A stretch of DNA of 64,000 nt from Hyphomicrobiales bacterium (lineage in GTDB: Bacteria; Pseudomonadota; Alphaproteobacteria; Rhizobiales; Rhizobiaceae): contig UCJH01000004.1 of the NCBI GenBank assembly GCA_900472785.1, positions 1 through 64,000 of the forward strand. The letters run 5' to 3'. Positions within the stretch are counted from its first letter, which is position 1, and each line of letters begins with the position of its first letter. Under the pieces are notes generated by a model, which saw nothing but the letters and a program-made list of their open reading frames with translations, ran no database searches and had not been told where the DNA came from. This document shows positions 20,470-29,408 of the stretch, piece after piece. Both the position numbers and the translations under genes were made by a program.

Positions 20470-21399
20470 CGCCATCACATAGAGCAGCAGCGTCACGGAA
20501 GCGACGGAGAGCACCGTGGTGATCAGGATGGTTGCCGACGCCCGCTCCTGCCAGACGCCGTATTGCTGACCGATGACGAAGACATTTGTTGCCGTCGGCA
20601 ACGCGGCGAGAAGCACCGCCGTCTTCACCCAGACGGGATCGAAATTGCCGACGAAGCTCAGGATCAGATACATCAATACCGGATGCACAAGCAGTTTGGC
20701 CGGAACGATATAGAAGATTTCCGCCGGGATGCGTTTCAAGGGGCGCAGCGCCAGCGTAACGCCCATGGCAAACAGCGCACAGGGTGCCGCCGCCTGGGCC
20801 AGATAATCGATCAGCCGCTGTGCCGGTATGGGCGGCTGCACCGCAAAATAGGCGCCGACGACGCCGGCGAGCGTCGACAGGATGAAGGGATGGAACACGA
20901 TCTTCTTCAGGATCTGCAGGGCGAGCGCACCGGAAGCCTCTTTTTCTCCGCCGGCCAGGGCCATCATTGCCGGTGCGACGGTGAAGTGCAGGACATTCTC
21001 GAAGCAGAAGATCAGCGCCACGGGAACGGCCGCCGGTTCGCCCAACGCCAGCAATGCCAGCCCCGGACCCATATAACCGATGTTGCCATAGGCGCCGGCG
21101 AGCCCCTGCACGGTCGATTCCGCCAGAGAATTGCGCCTCAAAAAGCGCCCGGTGCAGAACACGAGCCCGAAAATCACATAGGTCGTCGAGACCGAAGCCA
21201 GCACGAAATCGAATCGCGCCAGCTGTTCGAAAGGCGTGGCCGAGACCAGCTTGAAGAACAGCGCCGGCAATGCCAGGTAGATGATGAACGTATTCAGCCA
21301 GCCCATGGCATCCGCCGGCTGACGCACCAGCCGGGCTGTCAGATAGCCAAGGAAGATGAGGCCGAAGAACGGCAGCACTAAGCCGGAAATTTCAGCCAT
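20437..21399 (-). CDS. AEC-family transporter (auxin efflux carrier-like)
   Basis: 320-residue membrane protein with ten hydrophobic segments in two halves. MAEISGLVLPFFGLIFLGYL starts the first half, and GAYGNIGYMGPGLALLALGE near residue 104 and LPTATNVFVIGQQYG near 271 are the conserved crossing helices of the family. Members export or import small organic anions; the substrate cannot be told. It converges with, and overlaps, the UbiH-type gene by 33 bp. Confidence 0.85.
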   Translation of the reverse strand: MAEISGLVLPFFGLIFLGYLTARLVRQPADAMGWLNTFIIYLALPALFFKLVSATPFEQLARFDFVLASVSTTYVIFGLVFCTGRFLRRNSLAESTVQGLAGAYGNIGYMGPGLALLALGEPAAVPVALIFCFENVLHFTVAPAMMALAGGEKEASGALALQILKKIVFHPFILSTLAGVVGAYFAVQPPIPAQRLIDYLAQAAAPCALFAMGVTLALRPLKRIPAEIFYIVPAKLLVHPVLMYLILSFVGNFDPVWVKTAVLLAALPTATNVFVIGQQYGVWQERASATILITTVLSVASVTLLLYVMASGLLPADLFP

Positions 21400-21462
21400 C
21401 TCGGACAGGTCCCTTCATGGCTGCAAGCAGCGCATCGCAACAAACTCAAACCGTTGCCGTGC

Positions 21463-22212
21463 TTAGCCGATTTTCATGAGGATGGGAAAGGTCTGCTGGA
21501 ACCAGATGGCGACCGATGTCGTGAAACCGAAAACGAAGGCAAGACCGGCCAGCACCAACAGGCCGCCCATCAGTTTTTCGACCAGCCCCAGATGCCGCCG
21601 GAACCGCGACAGGAAGCCCATGAATGCGCCGGAAAAGCCGGCCGCGATCCAGAACGGAATGGCGAGCCCGAGCGAATAGACGGCGAGCAGAATGGCGCCG
21701 TCGCTGACGGTTTCGCGGGCGGCGGCGACACCGAGGATCGTTCCGAGCACCGGGCCGATGCAGGGCGTCCAGCCGAAGGCGAAGGCCAGCCCCATGACAT
21801 AGGCGCCCGACAGCGTCGCCGGCTTGCCGCCACCTTGAAACCGAGCCTCGCGCCCCAGAAGGCCGATCCGGAACGCGCCGAGAAAATGCAGGCCCATGAT
21901 GATGATGATGATGCCGCCAAGGCGTGCCAGCACATCGATATGCTGGCGCAGCAGCAGGCCAATGCTCGAAGCGCCCGCCCCCAATGCCACGAACACGGTG
22001 GCGAAACCGAGCGTAAAGAAGAAGGAAGCGCCGAACACGGCGCGCCGGGTATCCGCCGTTGCTACGGCCGTTCCGCCGCCGCGGAACTGATCGACCGAAA
22101 TCCCCGCCATGTAACAAAGATAAGGCGGCACCAGTGGTAGGACGCAAGGAGACAGGAACGAGAGCGCACCGGCGAGGATAGCGGTCCAGATGGAAATATC
22201 GGCGATCGACAC
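21463..22212 (-). CDS. ccdA: Cytochrome c biogenesis protein CcdA
   Basis: Moves reducing electrons across the inner membrane for cytochrome c maturation. About 249 residues and six membrane helices. The paired active cysteines are seen in LSPCVLPLVPPYLCYM near residue 20 and in FGWTPCIGPVLGTI near 134. I place the start at a GTG (VSIADISIWTAILAGAL) with GGAG about 12 bp before it; an ATG at 22281 would add 23 residues of poor hydrophobic quality. The first choice matches the usual family length. Confidence 0.88.
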   Translation of the reverse strand: MSIADISIWTAILAGALSFLSPCVLPLVPPYLCYMAGISVDQFRGGGTAVATADTRRAVFGASFFFTLGFATVFVALGAGASSIGLLLRQHIDVLARLGGIIIIIMGLHFLGAFRIGLLGREARFQGGGKPATLSGAYVMGLAFAFGWTPCIGPVLGTILGVAAARETVSDGAILLAVYSLGLAIPFWIAAGFSGAFMGFLSRFRRHLGLVEKLMGGLLVLAGLAFVFGFTTSVAIWFQQTFPILMKIG

Positions 22213-22405
22213 CTTGTGAACGACTCCAGCGGCAACGGTTGAGCGCTCTCTTAGCGTCAATGTCCGGCCTGAGCCAATCACCTTTCGGCGATTATCCGTT
22301 CAGCCGCCAAATCTGTGGTGACGTCACTTTTTTGGGTTGACCGCAACAAGCCGGCTGTGCATATGTCCGCCCACTTCCGCCGGACACACACTGTCACGGC
22401 GTTGG

Positions 22406-22481
22406 GAGCGCGTAGCTCAGCTGGTAGAGCAACGGACTTTTAATCTGTAGGTCCAGGGTTCGAATCCCTGCGCGCTCACCA
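22406..22481 (+). tRNA. tRNA-Lys (UUU)
   Basis: The acceptor stem GAGCGCG/CGCGCTC, the D arm AGCTCAGCTGGTAGAGC, the anticodon loop CTTTTAA (anticodon UUU) and the T arm CAGGGTTCGAATCCCTG are all present, and CCA is encoded at 22479-22481. The 239 bp after it, up to the minus-strand regulator, hold no gene I can see. Confidence 0.97.
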
Positions 22482-22720
22482 CTTCAAGACTGTGTCTTTC
22501 GTTTTTGACGCATCGCAATTCTTGCCAATCGCCGGGATCGGATATTCGGATACCGCCGGGCGACATGTGCCACTTTTTCCAACGACGAAGCCTTTATAGA
22601 AGACAGTGCTTCTGGCGTCGGACAATTCGGTGACGAAGCGTCACATAAACCAGACGCGGCCAATGTTGCGTTCGTCCGCACGGTGCAGGCTTGGCATGTC
22701 CAGTCGGCATTGCCTTCCCG

Positions 22721-23719
22721 TCAGATATCCAAAGCATGATCCAGCCGCATCGCGGTGCCCCCGTTTCGCGCCCTCATCGGGCTTTCGCCGTAATGTTGCT
22801 TGAAGGCCCGGGAAAAGGTCGAAAGGCTGTCGAAACCGGCGCGCAGGGCGACATCGCGGATAGCAAGGCGCGTGTCGCGTACCAGCCGATAAGCCGCCTG
22901 TAGCCGCAGCCGCAGATAATAGACGCCCGGACTGGTTCCAAAGACGCGTGCAAAAAGGATTTCGAGCTTGCGTTGCGACAGGCCAAGCCGCACGGACAAG
23001 GCAGCAATGGACAGCGGCCTGTCCAGCGTGCGCTCCATCAGCCGGATGGCGGCGGCGATTTCCGGGTCCATTGCCTCGATGCGCCCGAGCGAAACGAGCG
23101 GCTGCGCGTCGGTTGCCGCGTGGGTTTCGTCATAGACGAAGATACTTGCGACATCAAGCGCCACGGCGGAGCCGAAGCGCTGGCGGATCAGATGCAACAT
23201 CATGTCGAATGTCGGCGATGCGCCGCCCGAGGTCCAGAACCTACCGTCGGTGACGAACCGGTCGGCGCGCACGGAAATATCGGGAAAGGCCTGCGCGAAA
23301 TCCTCCAGTTCCTCCCAATGGGCAGTGGCCGCGCGGCCGTTGACGAGGCCGGAGCGCCCCAGCAGCCAACAGCCCGATTCGATGCCCGCGATGACCCCGA
23401 AATGGCCGGCGGCAGCCTGAAGGCTCGCGATGAAACGGCGTCCGGCATGCCTCTCCAGATTGAACCCGCCGATTAACAGGAGAACATCGCCCTGCTCGGT
23501 CGCCGTAAAGCGCCCGTCCACGGCAATACTGACGCCGCAGGTGAGAAGAACCGGTTCGCCATTCGGCGACAGGATGCGCCAGCGAAACAGGACATCGCCG
23601 CTGACGCGGTTTGCCGCACGCATGGGATCGAGCACCGAAGCAAGCGACATGATCGAGGATTCGGGTAGAATGACGAGAACGATATCGACCGTTCGTTCAG
23701 AAGAATGTTTGGGCGCCAT
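22721..23719 (-). CDS. GlxA-family (AraC/XylS) transcriptional regulator
   Basis: 332 residues. The N-terminal DJ-1/PfpI-like domain (about 10-180, with VLLLIGGFNLE and the GVIAGIESGCWLLGRSGLVN nucleophile-elbow region) is followed by a C-terminal AraC double helix-turn-helix (about 225-320, with RLGLSQRKLEILFARVFGTS and ALRAGFDSLSTFSRAFKQHY). The group includes regulators of choline, glycine betaine and carnitine use in alphaproteobacteria, but the ligand here is unknown. Two direct repeats 21 bp apart lie just before the start (23728-23756). Confidence 0.87.
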   Translation of the reverse strand: MAPKHSSERTVDIVLVILPESSIMSLASVLDPMRAANRVSGDVLFRWRILSPNGEPVLLTCGVSIAVDGRFTATEQGDVLLLIGGFNLERHAGRRFIASLQAAAGHFGVIAGIESGCWLLGRSGLVNGRAATAHWEELEDFAQAFPDISVRADRFVTDGRFWTSGGASPTFDMMLHLIRQRFGSAVALDVASIFVYDETHAATDAQPLVSLGRIEAMDPEIAAAIRLMERTLDRPLSIAALSVRLGLSQRKLEILFARVFGTSPGVYYLRLRLQAAYRLVRDTRLAIRDVALRAGFDSLSTFSRAFKQHYGESPMRARNGGTAMRLDHALDI

Positions 23720-23727
23720 TCGTAAAA

Positions 23728-23756
23728 TGTCAAATTTTATGCGGATCGTGTCAAAT
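23728..23756 (-). promoter_or_regulatory. Paired TGTCAAAT repeats before the AraC-type regulator
   Basis: TGTCAAAT occurs at 23728-23735 and again at 23749-23756. The 21-bp period is two helical turns, so both would lie on the same DNA face, as is typical for AraC-family half-sites. They sit 9-37 bp upstream of the regulator start and could serve autoregulation. Confidence 0.45.
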
Positions 23757-23759
23757 GGA

Positions 23760-23907
23760 AAAATTCCGATCGGGCATGATGGCCCCTGTTAGGACCTCCT
23801 GTTGCAAGCCGCCCTGGCTTGTGGATTTTCGGAAATTCCCCTGTCCGATATTCTTTTTTACCGGAGCGGGCCGAGCGGCAGAAATGCCGTTCCGGCCCGA
23901 TTTTTTT
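23760..23907 (+). ncRNA. Possible small RNA with intrinsic terminator
   Basis: Between two minus-strand genes, the + strand ends in a textbook terminator: CGGGCCG...CGGCCCG with an inner CGGCA-GAAA-TGCCG stem (23867-23899) followed by TTTTTTT. No + gene upstream needs it. The transcribed part would contain an exposed ACCTCCT (anti-Shine-Dalgarno-like) near 23793. The 5' end is a guess, and I see no convincing promoter. As an alternative, the hairpin might serve the converging minus gene, but the T-run is only on the + side. Confidence 0.4.
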
Positions 23908-23911
23908 GCGC

Positions 23912-24601
23912 TTATCGTTCCGGCAAATAGTTGTGGAGGCGAAGCGATATCGCAAGCGTTGCGGGCAAGGGATTCCACCAGCCGGTGTTAAGGCCTGCCT
24001 GGCGCAGTGCGGCCGAGGTCCAGGTGTTGCAGCCGACAAAGGCGTTGAAACGCCCCCTCGCCTCGAAGAAAATATCGTTTTCGCTATAGGCGGCATCGGG
24101 GATGGCAACCGGACGGGCATTCTCCCGCTCGAAGCTATCCGCAATGAATTGCAGGAGCCGCTGATAGCCTGCTTCGTCGATATCGAGCGGCGTCACCGAA
24201 GGATGCGCCCTGTCGATCGCACCGGCTCGCTCGACGTGCATGACCGACCGGTCGATGGTCAGCGCCTTGAGGACCGGAATGGGCTTCAGCTGCGACCATT
24301 CCGGCGTCTCGATGTAAAAAGCCCGCCCGCCCCAGCCGAAGACGACATAACGAACGCCTGGATTGTCGATGTCGAGGCCACCGGTTGTCAGGAAATGGTA
24401 TTGTTCAAGGAATTGCGGATCGACGGCGATGGCGATGTCCGTATGGATCGGATTGCTGAGTACGAGGATTTGCCGCGTGGCATCGACGGTTGTCCGCGCA
24501 GGTCCCGACCACAGCGGCCGCGGCACCAGCGTTCCGGCCGCAAGCGCAAGTCCGACGAGAAGAACAACGAGGCCTATCGTCCGTAAAAGCCGTATGAACA
24601 T
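23912..24601 (-). CDS. TIGR02117-type membrane-anchored protein (DUF2459)
   Basis: 229 residues. An N-terminal membrane anchor (about 5-25, TIGLVVLLVGLALAAGTLVP) is followed by a soluble domain with ILVLSNPIHTDIAIAV, YVVFGWGGRAFYIETPEW and FVGCNTWTSAALRQAG, the conserved segments of the TIGR02117/DUF2459 family, whose function is not established. The cysteine in NTWTSA context and the His near the N terminus suggest a cysteine-hydrolase-like fold, which is only an impression. It ends next to the + strand terminator at 23863-23907. Confidence 0.75.
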   Translation of the reverse strand: MFIRLLRTIGLVVLLVGLALAAGTLVPRPLWSGPARTTVDATRQILVLSNPIHTDIAIAVDPQFLEQYHFLTTGGLDIDNPGVRYVVFGWGGRAFYIETPEWSQLKPIPVLKALTIDRSVMHVERAGAIDRAHPSVTPLDIDEAGYQRLLQFIADSFERENARPVAIPDAAYSENDIFFEARGRFNAFVGCNTWTSAALRQAGLNTGWWNPLPATLAISLRLHNYLPER

Positions 24602-24707
24602 GAGTGAGCCCCCCGCGCGGCCTGCTGGAGGCCTTTTCGACAGGCTAAAACAGGGAAAGTCAATGCGAAGCGGCGCATTGAAGACTCGGTTTTGAAAGAC
24701 TTGGGAT

Positions 24708-24784
<77 letters not shown>

Positions 24785-24821
24785 GTTTTGGGGAAGCGTT
24801 TCCCGCCGAAGTTTCCAGTCG

Positions 24822-25127
24822 TCAATGCGTCCAGGGTTGCATGCGATTGAAGCGGAAATTATCCGTGTAGGACAGGCTCTTTCGCGTGGCTTCCTTGGGC
24901 GCTATGACCCGGTATTCGATACCATTGCGCTCGGCATAGGCAACAGCCAGTTCCGCCGTCTCGAACGTCAGCTTGACCTGCTGGCGGGTATCGGCCGAAC
25001 TCGTATAGCCCATGATCGGGTCGATGGTCCGCGGCGTTTCCTGATCGAACTCGAGCACCCACAGATGCGTCTTGGCCTTGCCAGACTGCATGGCGGTTTT
25101 TGCGGGACGATAGATTTTCGCGGACAT
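24822..25127 (-). CDS. ETC complex I subunit, NDUFS4-like (18-kDa accessory subunit)
   Basis: 101 residues: MSAKIYRPAKTAMQSGKAKT, then WVLEFDQETPRTIDPIMGYT, TAELAVAYAERNGIEYRVI and a basic tail ending RFNRMQPWTH. These are the conserved features of the alphaproteobacterial accessory subunit of NADH dehydrogenase homologous to mitochondrial NDUFS4/AQDQ. It helps the peripheral arm of complex I. A longer in-frame start at 25304 would add 59 residues with no family similarity, so the ATG at 25127 is preferred. It lies between two tRNA genes and is probably monocistronic. Confidence 0.88.
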   Translation of the reverse strand: MSAKIYRPAKTAMQSGKAKTHLWVLEFDQETPRTIDPIMGYTSSADTRQQVKLTFETAELAVAYAERNGIEYRVIAPKEATRKSLSYTDNFRFNRMQPWTH

Positions 25128-25322
25128 ATTTCGGAGGGCTCCACTCTGGTTCCGTTGCGACGCAAATCGCTTTGCATGCACAGCGCATTGCCATAGCGCA
25201 GAATGGGTTAAAACGGAATGACCCCGCGCTGATTTTTGGTCGATTTTACCGGGGAATGGCTGTGCTGAAGCACAATGAAGAAAAAGACGGGAAACAATCG
25301 GCACGTGACCCGCTTCGATCGA

Positions 25323-25399
<77 letters not shown>

Positions 25400-25484
25400 T
25401 GACCGCCGATGCCGGGGAGATACACGCTTACCCCCTCACCTGCAACAGCTAAATTCGAAGAATAAGACGATGTCGCTTCCGGCC

Positions 25485-25982
25485 TCAGGGCGAAGCAACT
25501 GTCGGCCGATTGTCGATCTGCGGCGTGCTTACCAGGTCTCCGACCGCAATGCCGAGACGTTTGACGGTGCCGGCGTTTAGCTCCAGCACGTAGGCGACGG
25601 GAATGTCCGAATCGATGATCGCCTCCGAGAGCGGGACGGCCTGCTCGCTGATGGAATCAATCTTTCCATCGTCTCCGATGAACAGCATGTCGAGAGGCAG
25701 ATAAGTGTCCTTCATCCACATCATCACGCGTCGCGTCTGGCCGAAATCGAACAGCATGCCCTGGTCGTCGGCCATTTTCCGACGGTTCATCAGCCCTTGC
25801 TGACGATGATCGGCATCGACGGCCAGTTCGATCTCGAAGGCATGTTTTTTCCCGTCCGTGGTCCGGATGGTCAGCTTGTCCTTCGGAAAGGTGAGATCGG
25901 CCGCGTATCCCGGCGTCTGTGTCAGCAACAAAAAAAGCGCCAGAAGGGCGCTTTCGAAAAGACGTCGCATAGAAATCCGCAT
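25485..25982 (-). CDS. DUF192 exported protein
   Basis: 165 residues with a signal peptide (RRLFESALLALFLLLTQTPG, cleaved near AADLTF) and one DUF192 domain: RQQGLMNRRKMADDQGMLFD, MWMKDTYLPLDMLFIGDDGK, PVAYVLELNAGTVKRLGI. The family is widespread, small and of unknown function; some members are periplasmic. The chosen ATG overlaps the stop of the upstream cold-shock gene (ATGA), which suggests coupling; a second ATG four codons later is also possible. Confidence 0.85.
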   Translation of the reverse strand: MRISMRRLFESALLALFLLLTQTPGYAADLTFPKDKLTIRTTDGKKHAFEIELAVDADHRQQGLMNRRKMADDQGMLFDFGQTRRVMMWMKDTYLPLDMLFIGDDGKIDSISEQAVPLSEAIIDSDIPVAYVLELNAGTVKRLGIAVGDLVSTPQIDNRPTVASP

Positions 25983-26560
25983 CAGTGCGAACGGCCGGCC
26001 GGCGACGGAACGTCGGGATGGATTTCGGCAGCCATCAATCCCTTGTCGCCGTCGCCAAATCGCACCAGCACGGTCTGGCCGGGACGAAGCTCTGTCAGGC
26101 CGAACCGGCGCAGCGTTTCCATGTGAATGAAGATGTCCTCGGTGCCGTCTCCCCGCGTCAGGAAGCCGAAGCCTTTCGTACGGTTGAACCACTTGACCAG
26201 AACGCGCTCCAAACCGCTCGTCGGTGTTACCTGCACATGCGTCTTGACCGGTGGCATCTGCGAGGGATGGATGGCGGTCGATTGATCCATCGAAAGAATA
26301 CGGAAGGCCTGGTAGCCGCGGTCACGCTTCTGGATGAGGGCAACGACGCGGGCGCCTTCCAAAACCGTCTGGTAGCCGTCACGGCGCAGGCAGGTCACAT
26401 GCAGCAAAACGTCCTGCATGCCATTGTCCGGAATGATGAAGCCGAATCCCTTGGCAACGTCGAACCATTTGATCACACCCGTGATCTCCAAGAGATCCAG
26501 CGCATCGCTGCCAAAGTCGTCATCTGGTGCGACGTCTTTCGATGAAATCCTGTCCGCCAT
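25982..26560 (-). CDS. Protein with two cold-shock domains
   Basis: 192 residues with two nucleic-acid-binding cold-shock domains. The first (about 27-92) has GVIKWFDVAKGFGFIIPDNG and a degenerate RNP2 DVLLHVTCL; the second (about 118-180) has VLVKWFNRTKGFGFLTRGDG and RNP2 DIFIHMETL. The tandem layout is typical of rhizobial CspA-like proteins, which are about 180-200 residues instead of 70. It probably acts as an RNA chaperone. It shares a 1-codon overlap with the DUF192 gene. Confidence 0.9.
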   Translation of the reverse strand: MADRISSKDVAPDDDFGSDALDLLEITGVIKWFDVAKGFGFIIPDNGMQDVLLHVTCLRRDGYQTVLEGARVVALIQKRDRGYQAFRILSMDQSTAIHPSQMPPVKTHVQVTPTSGLERVLVKWFNRTKGFGFLTRGDGTEDIFIHMETLRRFGLTELRPGQTVLVRFGDGDKGLMAAEIHPDVPSPAGRSH

Positions 26561-26767
26561 AGCCCGCCAGCCCCTCGATTACGCGTCACAAACAATACGG
26601 TTAACTGATTCTTGACGATCAGATTAACATCGTCCCAATGCGAATACGCAAGCCCTTCGTTGAAATTTGCAATGACCGCATTTGTATTTTGCGAGCCTTG
26701 CCTCTGGCTTGTTGTCCGTTAGATAAAGAGCACTCCAAATATCGCTCCGCAAAACAGGGACATTACA

Positions 26768-27208
26768 ATGCGTTATCTGCACACGATGGTCCGCGTCAAA
26801 GATCTCGACGCGGCGCTGCACTTCTACGGCACGCTTTTCGGCCTTGTGGAAATCCGTCGCTACGAGAACGAAAAAGGCCGATTCACGCTGGTTTTCCTGG
26901 CCGCGCCCGGTGATCTCGATCATGCCAAGGGCGCGCTGTCACCGTGCCTGGAACTCACCTACAACTGGGATACGGAAGACTACACGGGCGGCCGCAACTT
27001 CGGGCACCTCGCCTATGAAGTCGATGACATCTATGCGCTGTGTCAGCATCTGATGGAAAACGGCGTTACGATCAATCGCCCGCCTCGGGACGGGCACATG
27101 GCCTTTGTGCGCTCGCCCGACGGCATCTCCATCGAGATCTTGCAGAAGGGCGCAGATCTGCCGCCGCAGGAGCCTTGGCTCTCCATGGGCAATACCGGCG
27201 CCTGGTAA
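26768..27208 (+). CDS. gloA: Lactoylglutathione lyase (glyoxalase I)
   Basis: 146 residues. Converts the hemithioacetal of methylglyoxal and glutathione to lactoylglutathione. The metal ligands are in place: H5 ([10 protein letters not shown]), E55-region (LELTYNWDT), H75-region ([12 protein letters not shown]) and E121-region ([11 protein letters not shown]). AGGGACATTACA lies before the ATG. It is monocistronic. Confidence 0.93.
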   Translation: MRYLHTMVRVKDLDAALHFYGTLFGLVEIRRYENEKGRFTLVFLAAPGDLDHAKGALSPCLELTYNWDTEDYTGGRNFGHLAYEVDDIYALCQHLMENGVTINRPPRDGHMAFVRSPDGISIEILQKGADLPPQEPWLSMGNTGAW

Positions 27209-27420
27209 GCCTCGCACAACGGGAAGAAGCAATAACGGCCCGATGAATGGCTCCGCCCGCCTCGCATTGCCGCAATGTGCAGGCAGCGGCGGCGGAACGT
27301 GGTGAAAACGAAGACAACTTGACCTCGGACACAGGCTGCCCGAGGCCCTCTCCTGCGCAGGTTTACAAAGGTCGGATCGTTAACTACACTTTTGTGTGAA
27401 ACGGACGAGACTCGGGACGA

Positions 27421-27552
27421 TCAGTCTCCCGCATTTTCTGCGGTGATTGTTTTTGACCCCGCAAGCCAGGCATAGAGGAGAGCGACGCGGACAGTTCCAT
27501 CTGGAACCATGCGTCGCATATGTTTGTCTTCGGCTTCGAATTGGACGGCCAT
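27421..27552 (-). CDS. Possible small protein of unknown function
   Basis: A 43-residue minus-strand frame (MAVQFEAEDKHMRRMVPDGT..., ending KTITAENAGD) in the 397-bp gap between gloA and the M15 gene. The composition looks protein-like and has one amphipathic stretch (VRVALLYAWLAG), but there is no good Shine-Dalgarno and the region must also carry the promoter of the divergent M15 gene. The rest of 27209-27605 shows nothing I can name. Confidence 0.3.
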   Translation of the reverse strand: MAVQFEAEDKHMRRMVPDGTVRVALLYAWLAGSKTITAENAGD

Positions 27553-27605
27553 GACGGCGAAGACCAGCTCTTGCCTTCGCCCGTCTCCGGCATGGAGGAT
27601 CAAGC

Positions 27606-29018
27606 GTGCAGCATCAAACCGGAAAGGCGGCCAGCCGGCGTCATACGCTGTGGGCGCTTGCGCTGACGACGTCCATGCTGGTTTTGTCCGGCTGCGTCTC
27701 TGCGGATCCGACTGCCAAGGAAGCCGCCGGCCTGACACCGACGCAAACGGCGACGGATGCAGAAACGGCCGCCTCGGAGACGGCAGCCGACGGCACGACG
27801 GAAGATCAGCAGGTCGTCGCGCTCGGAGCCGACGGGCAGCAAACAGGCGAGACTGCTGTGAGTGCCATGATGCCGGCCAACACCAACGGACAACCCGGTT
27901 CGCTCGTGCTGCAGACCAGCGGGCTGAAGGCGACATCATCGAGCATCTATGCAAGCCAGGTCGCGGGCCAGGCTGCCGTCCAGACACCGTCGGACACCTT
28001 GACCACGGGCGAGCAGGCGACGCCGCTGCCGATCCTCGACAGTCAGGCCGGCGTGCAACCGGCAACCAACAGTCTGTTCCAGAGCAAGCAGCAACCGGCA
28101 ACAGAGCCGCTGCCGCTGCCGCTTGAGGGGGCCAGCAATGCGACGCAGGCCGTTGATCCCAACCAACAGATCGCGGCGGCGGCAACCATTTTGCCGGACA
28201 ATGCCGCACCTCTCGACATGCCTGGGTCCGTGCCGCTGCCTTTGAGTGGCGTGGCCGCGCTGCAAGGTGAAACGCCGGCAAACCTGCAGGTCGTACAGCC
28301 ATCCGAGCAGACGGTCTCCGGAACCACAGCTGCGGATGCGCAGCAAACCGCGTCCCTGCCCGTCACCAAAAAATCGGGGACCGAGGAAGAGGATACCAAG
28401 CCGGTCTTCACATTTGCCAGCCTCTTTGCCGGCAAGCGGAAAAACAAGAACACCTTCGACGGCGACCGCTTCGGCAAGGAAACGACGAAGAAAACCATTT
28501 TGCGGAAACAAACGCAGCAACAGGTCGCCTCGCTTGCGTACAATGCCCTTCCCGGTGTCCGCGCGACCTCGATGTTTGCGACGGTGGAAGACGCTGAACC
28601 GGCCCATGACGACGAAAGCGGAACGATTGAGGTGGCATCCTTGCCAGGTCTTGCCCGGCTCGCGCCAAACGGACTTTGGTTGCAGACACAGAAGGTCGAG
28701 ACCGGCTGCTTCAAGCCGGAACTGATGCAGGTGCTCAAGGTCGTCGAAAATCATTACGGCCGCAAGGTGATGGTAACGTCCGGACTTCGCGACCTGAAGC
28801 ACAATCGCCGCGCCGGTGGCAGCCGTCATTCGCTGCATACGACCTGCGAGGCGGCGGATATCCAGATTCCCGGTATCGGCAAATGGGAACTGGCCGAATA
28901 CCTGCGCACGATCCCCGGCCGCGGCGGCGTCGGAACCTATTGCCACACGGAATCGGTCCACATCGACATCGGCACGGAGCGCGACTGGAACTGGCGCTGC
29001 CGCCAGCGCAAGGGCTGA
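27606..29018 (+). CDS. Lipoprotein with C-terminal M15 (DUF882) peptidase domain
   Basis: 470 residues, starting at GTG with GGAGGATCAAGC before it. The N terminus is a lipoprotein signal (LTTSMLVLSGC, Cys near residue 28). A long low-complexity Ala/Thr/Gln-rich region of about 330 residues follows. The C-terminal domain (about 375-468) is an M15-type zinc peptidase: GGSRHSLHTTCEAADIQIPG carries the H and D ligands and SVHIDIG the second His. Such proteins trim the peptide part of peptidoglycan. It should be anchored in the outer membrane and act in the periplasm. Confidence 0.83.
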   Translation: MQHQTGKAASRRHTLWALALTTSMLVLSGCVSADPTAKEAAGLTPTQTATDAETAASETAADGTTEDQQVVALGADGQQTGETAVSAMMPANTNGQPGSLVLQTSGLKATSSSIYASQVAGQAAVQTPSDTLTTGEQATPLPILDSQAGVQPATNSLFQSKQQPATEPLPLPLEGASNATQAVDPNQQIAAAATILPDNAAPLDMPGSVPLPLSGVAALQGETPANLQVVQPSEQTVSGTTAADAQQTASLPVTKKSGTEEEDTKPVFTFASLFAGKRKNKNTFDGDRFGKETTKKTILRKQTQQQVASLAYNALPGVRATSMFATVEDAEPAHDDESGTIEVASLPGLARLAPNGLWLQTQKVETGCFKPELMQVLKVVENHYGRKVMVTSGLRDLKHNRRAGGSRHSLHTTCEAADIQIPGIGKWELAEYLRTIPGRGGVGTYCHTESVHIDIGTERDWNWRCRQRKG

Positions 29019-29103
29019 ACCGCCACCGGATTTTTTAAATTCACCAATATTTTCAATGACATAAATTTTATGTCATTTTTTTGTATGAAAATGGATTTTG
29101 GCG

Positions 29104-29132
29104 CTTGCGGTCTTTCAAAGGCCTGACTATAA
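29104..29132 (+). promoter_or_regulatory. Promoter of the first tRNA-Glu gene
   Basis: CTTGCG, 17 bp, CTATAA closely matches the rhizobial sigma70 consensus (CTTGAC-17-CTATAT). The -10 element ends 18 bp before the tRNA. Confidence 0.7.
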
Positions 29133-29150
29133 AGCGGCCACACAGCGCTT

Positions 29151-29225
29151 GCGCCCTTCGTCTATCGGTTAGGACACCAGATTTTCATTCTGGGAAGAGG
29201 GGTTCGACTCCCCTAGGGCGTACCA
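29151..29225 (+). tRNA. tRNA-Glu (UUC), copy 1
   Basis: Acceptor GCGCCCT/AGGGCGT (G1-U72 wobble), anticodon stem-loop CCAGA-TTTTCAT-TCTGG with anticodon UUC, T arm GAGGGGTTCGACTCCCCT and encoded CCA. The 75-nt gene is identical to the copy at 29409. Confidence 0.96.
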
Positions 29226-29365
29226 CTGTGCTTTTCAAATCCAGTTCTGGAATTGATCGCGGAGCTGCCGGAAACGGCGGCTCCCCCGTTGATTCCGGTA
29301 GTTGTGTGCGCCCTGTTCATATCGTTGTTTTTACCCGAAAAAGCGCGAAAAAATGTAAATTGGCG

Positions 29366-29394
29366 CTTGCGGCTTTCAAAGCCGCTGACTATAA
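29366..29394 (+). promoter_or_regulatory. Promoter of the second tRNA-Glu gene
   Basis: CTTGCG, 17 bp, CTATAA: the same elements and spacing as before the first copy, with a slightly diverged spacer. Each tRNA-Glu therefore has its own promoter. Confidence 0.7.
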
Positions 29395-29408
29395 GACGCC
29401 CACCTGAT

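Noticed and set aside
27421-28302. 293-codon minus-strand frame overlapping the M15 lipoprotein
   Set aside because: Only the first 130 bp lie outside the M15 gene; the rest is an Arg/Pro/Ala-rich complement. The outside part is kept as a low-confidence small frame.
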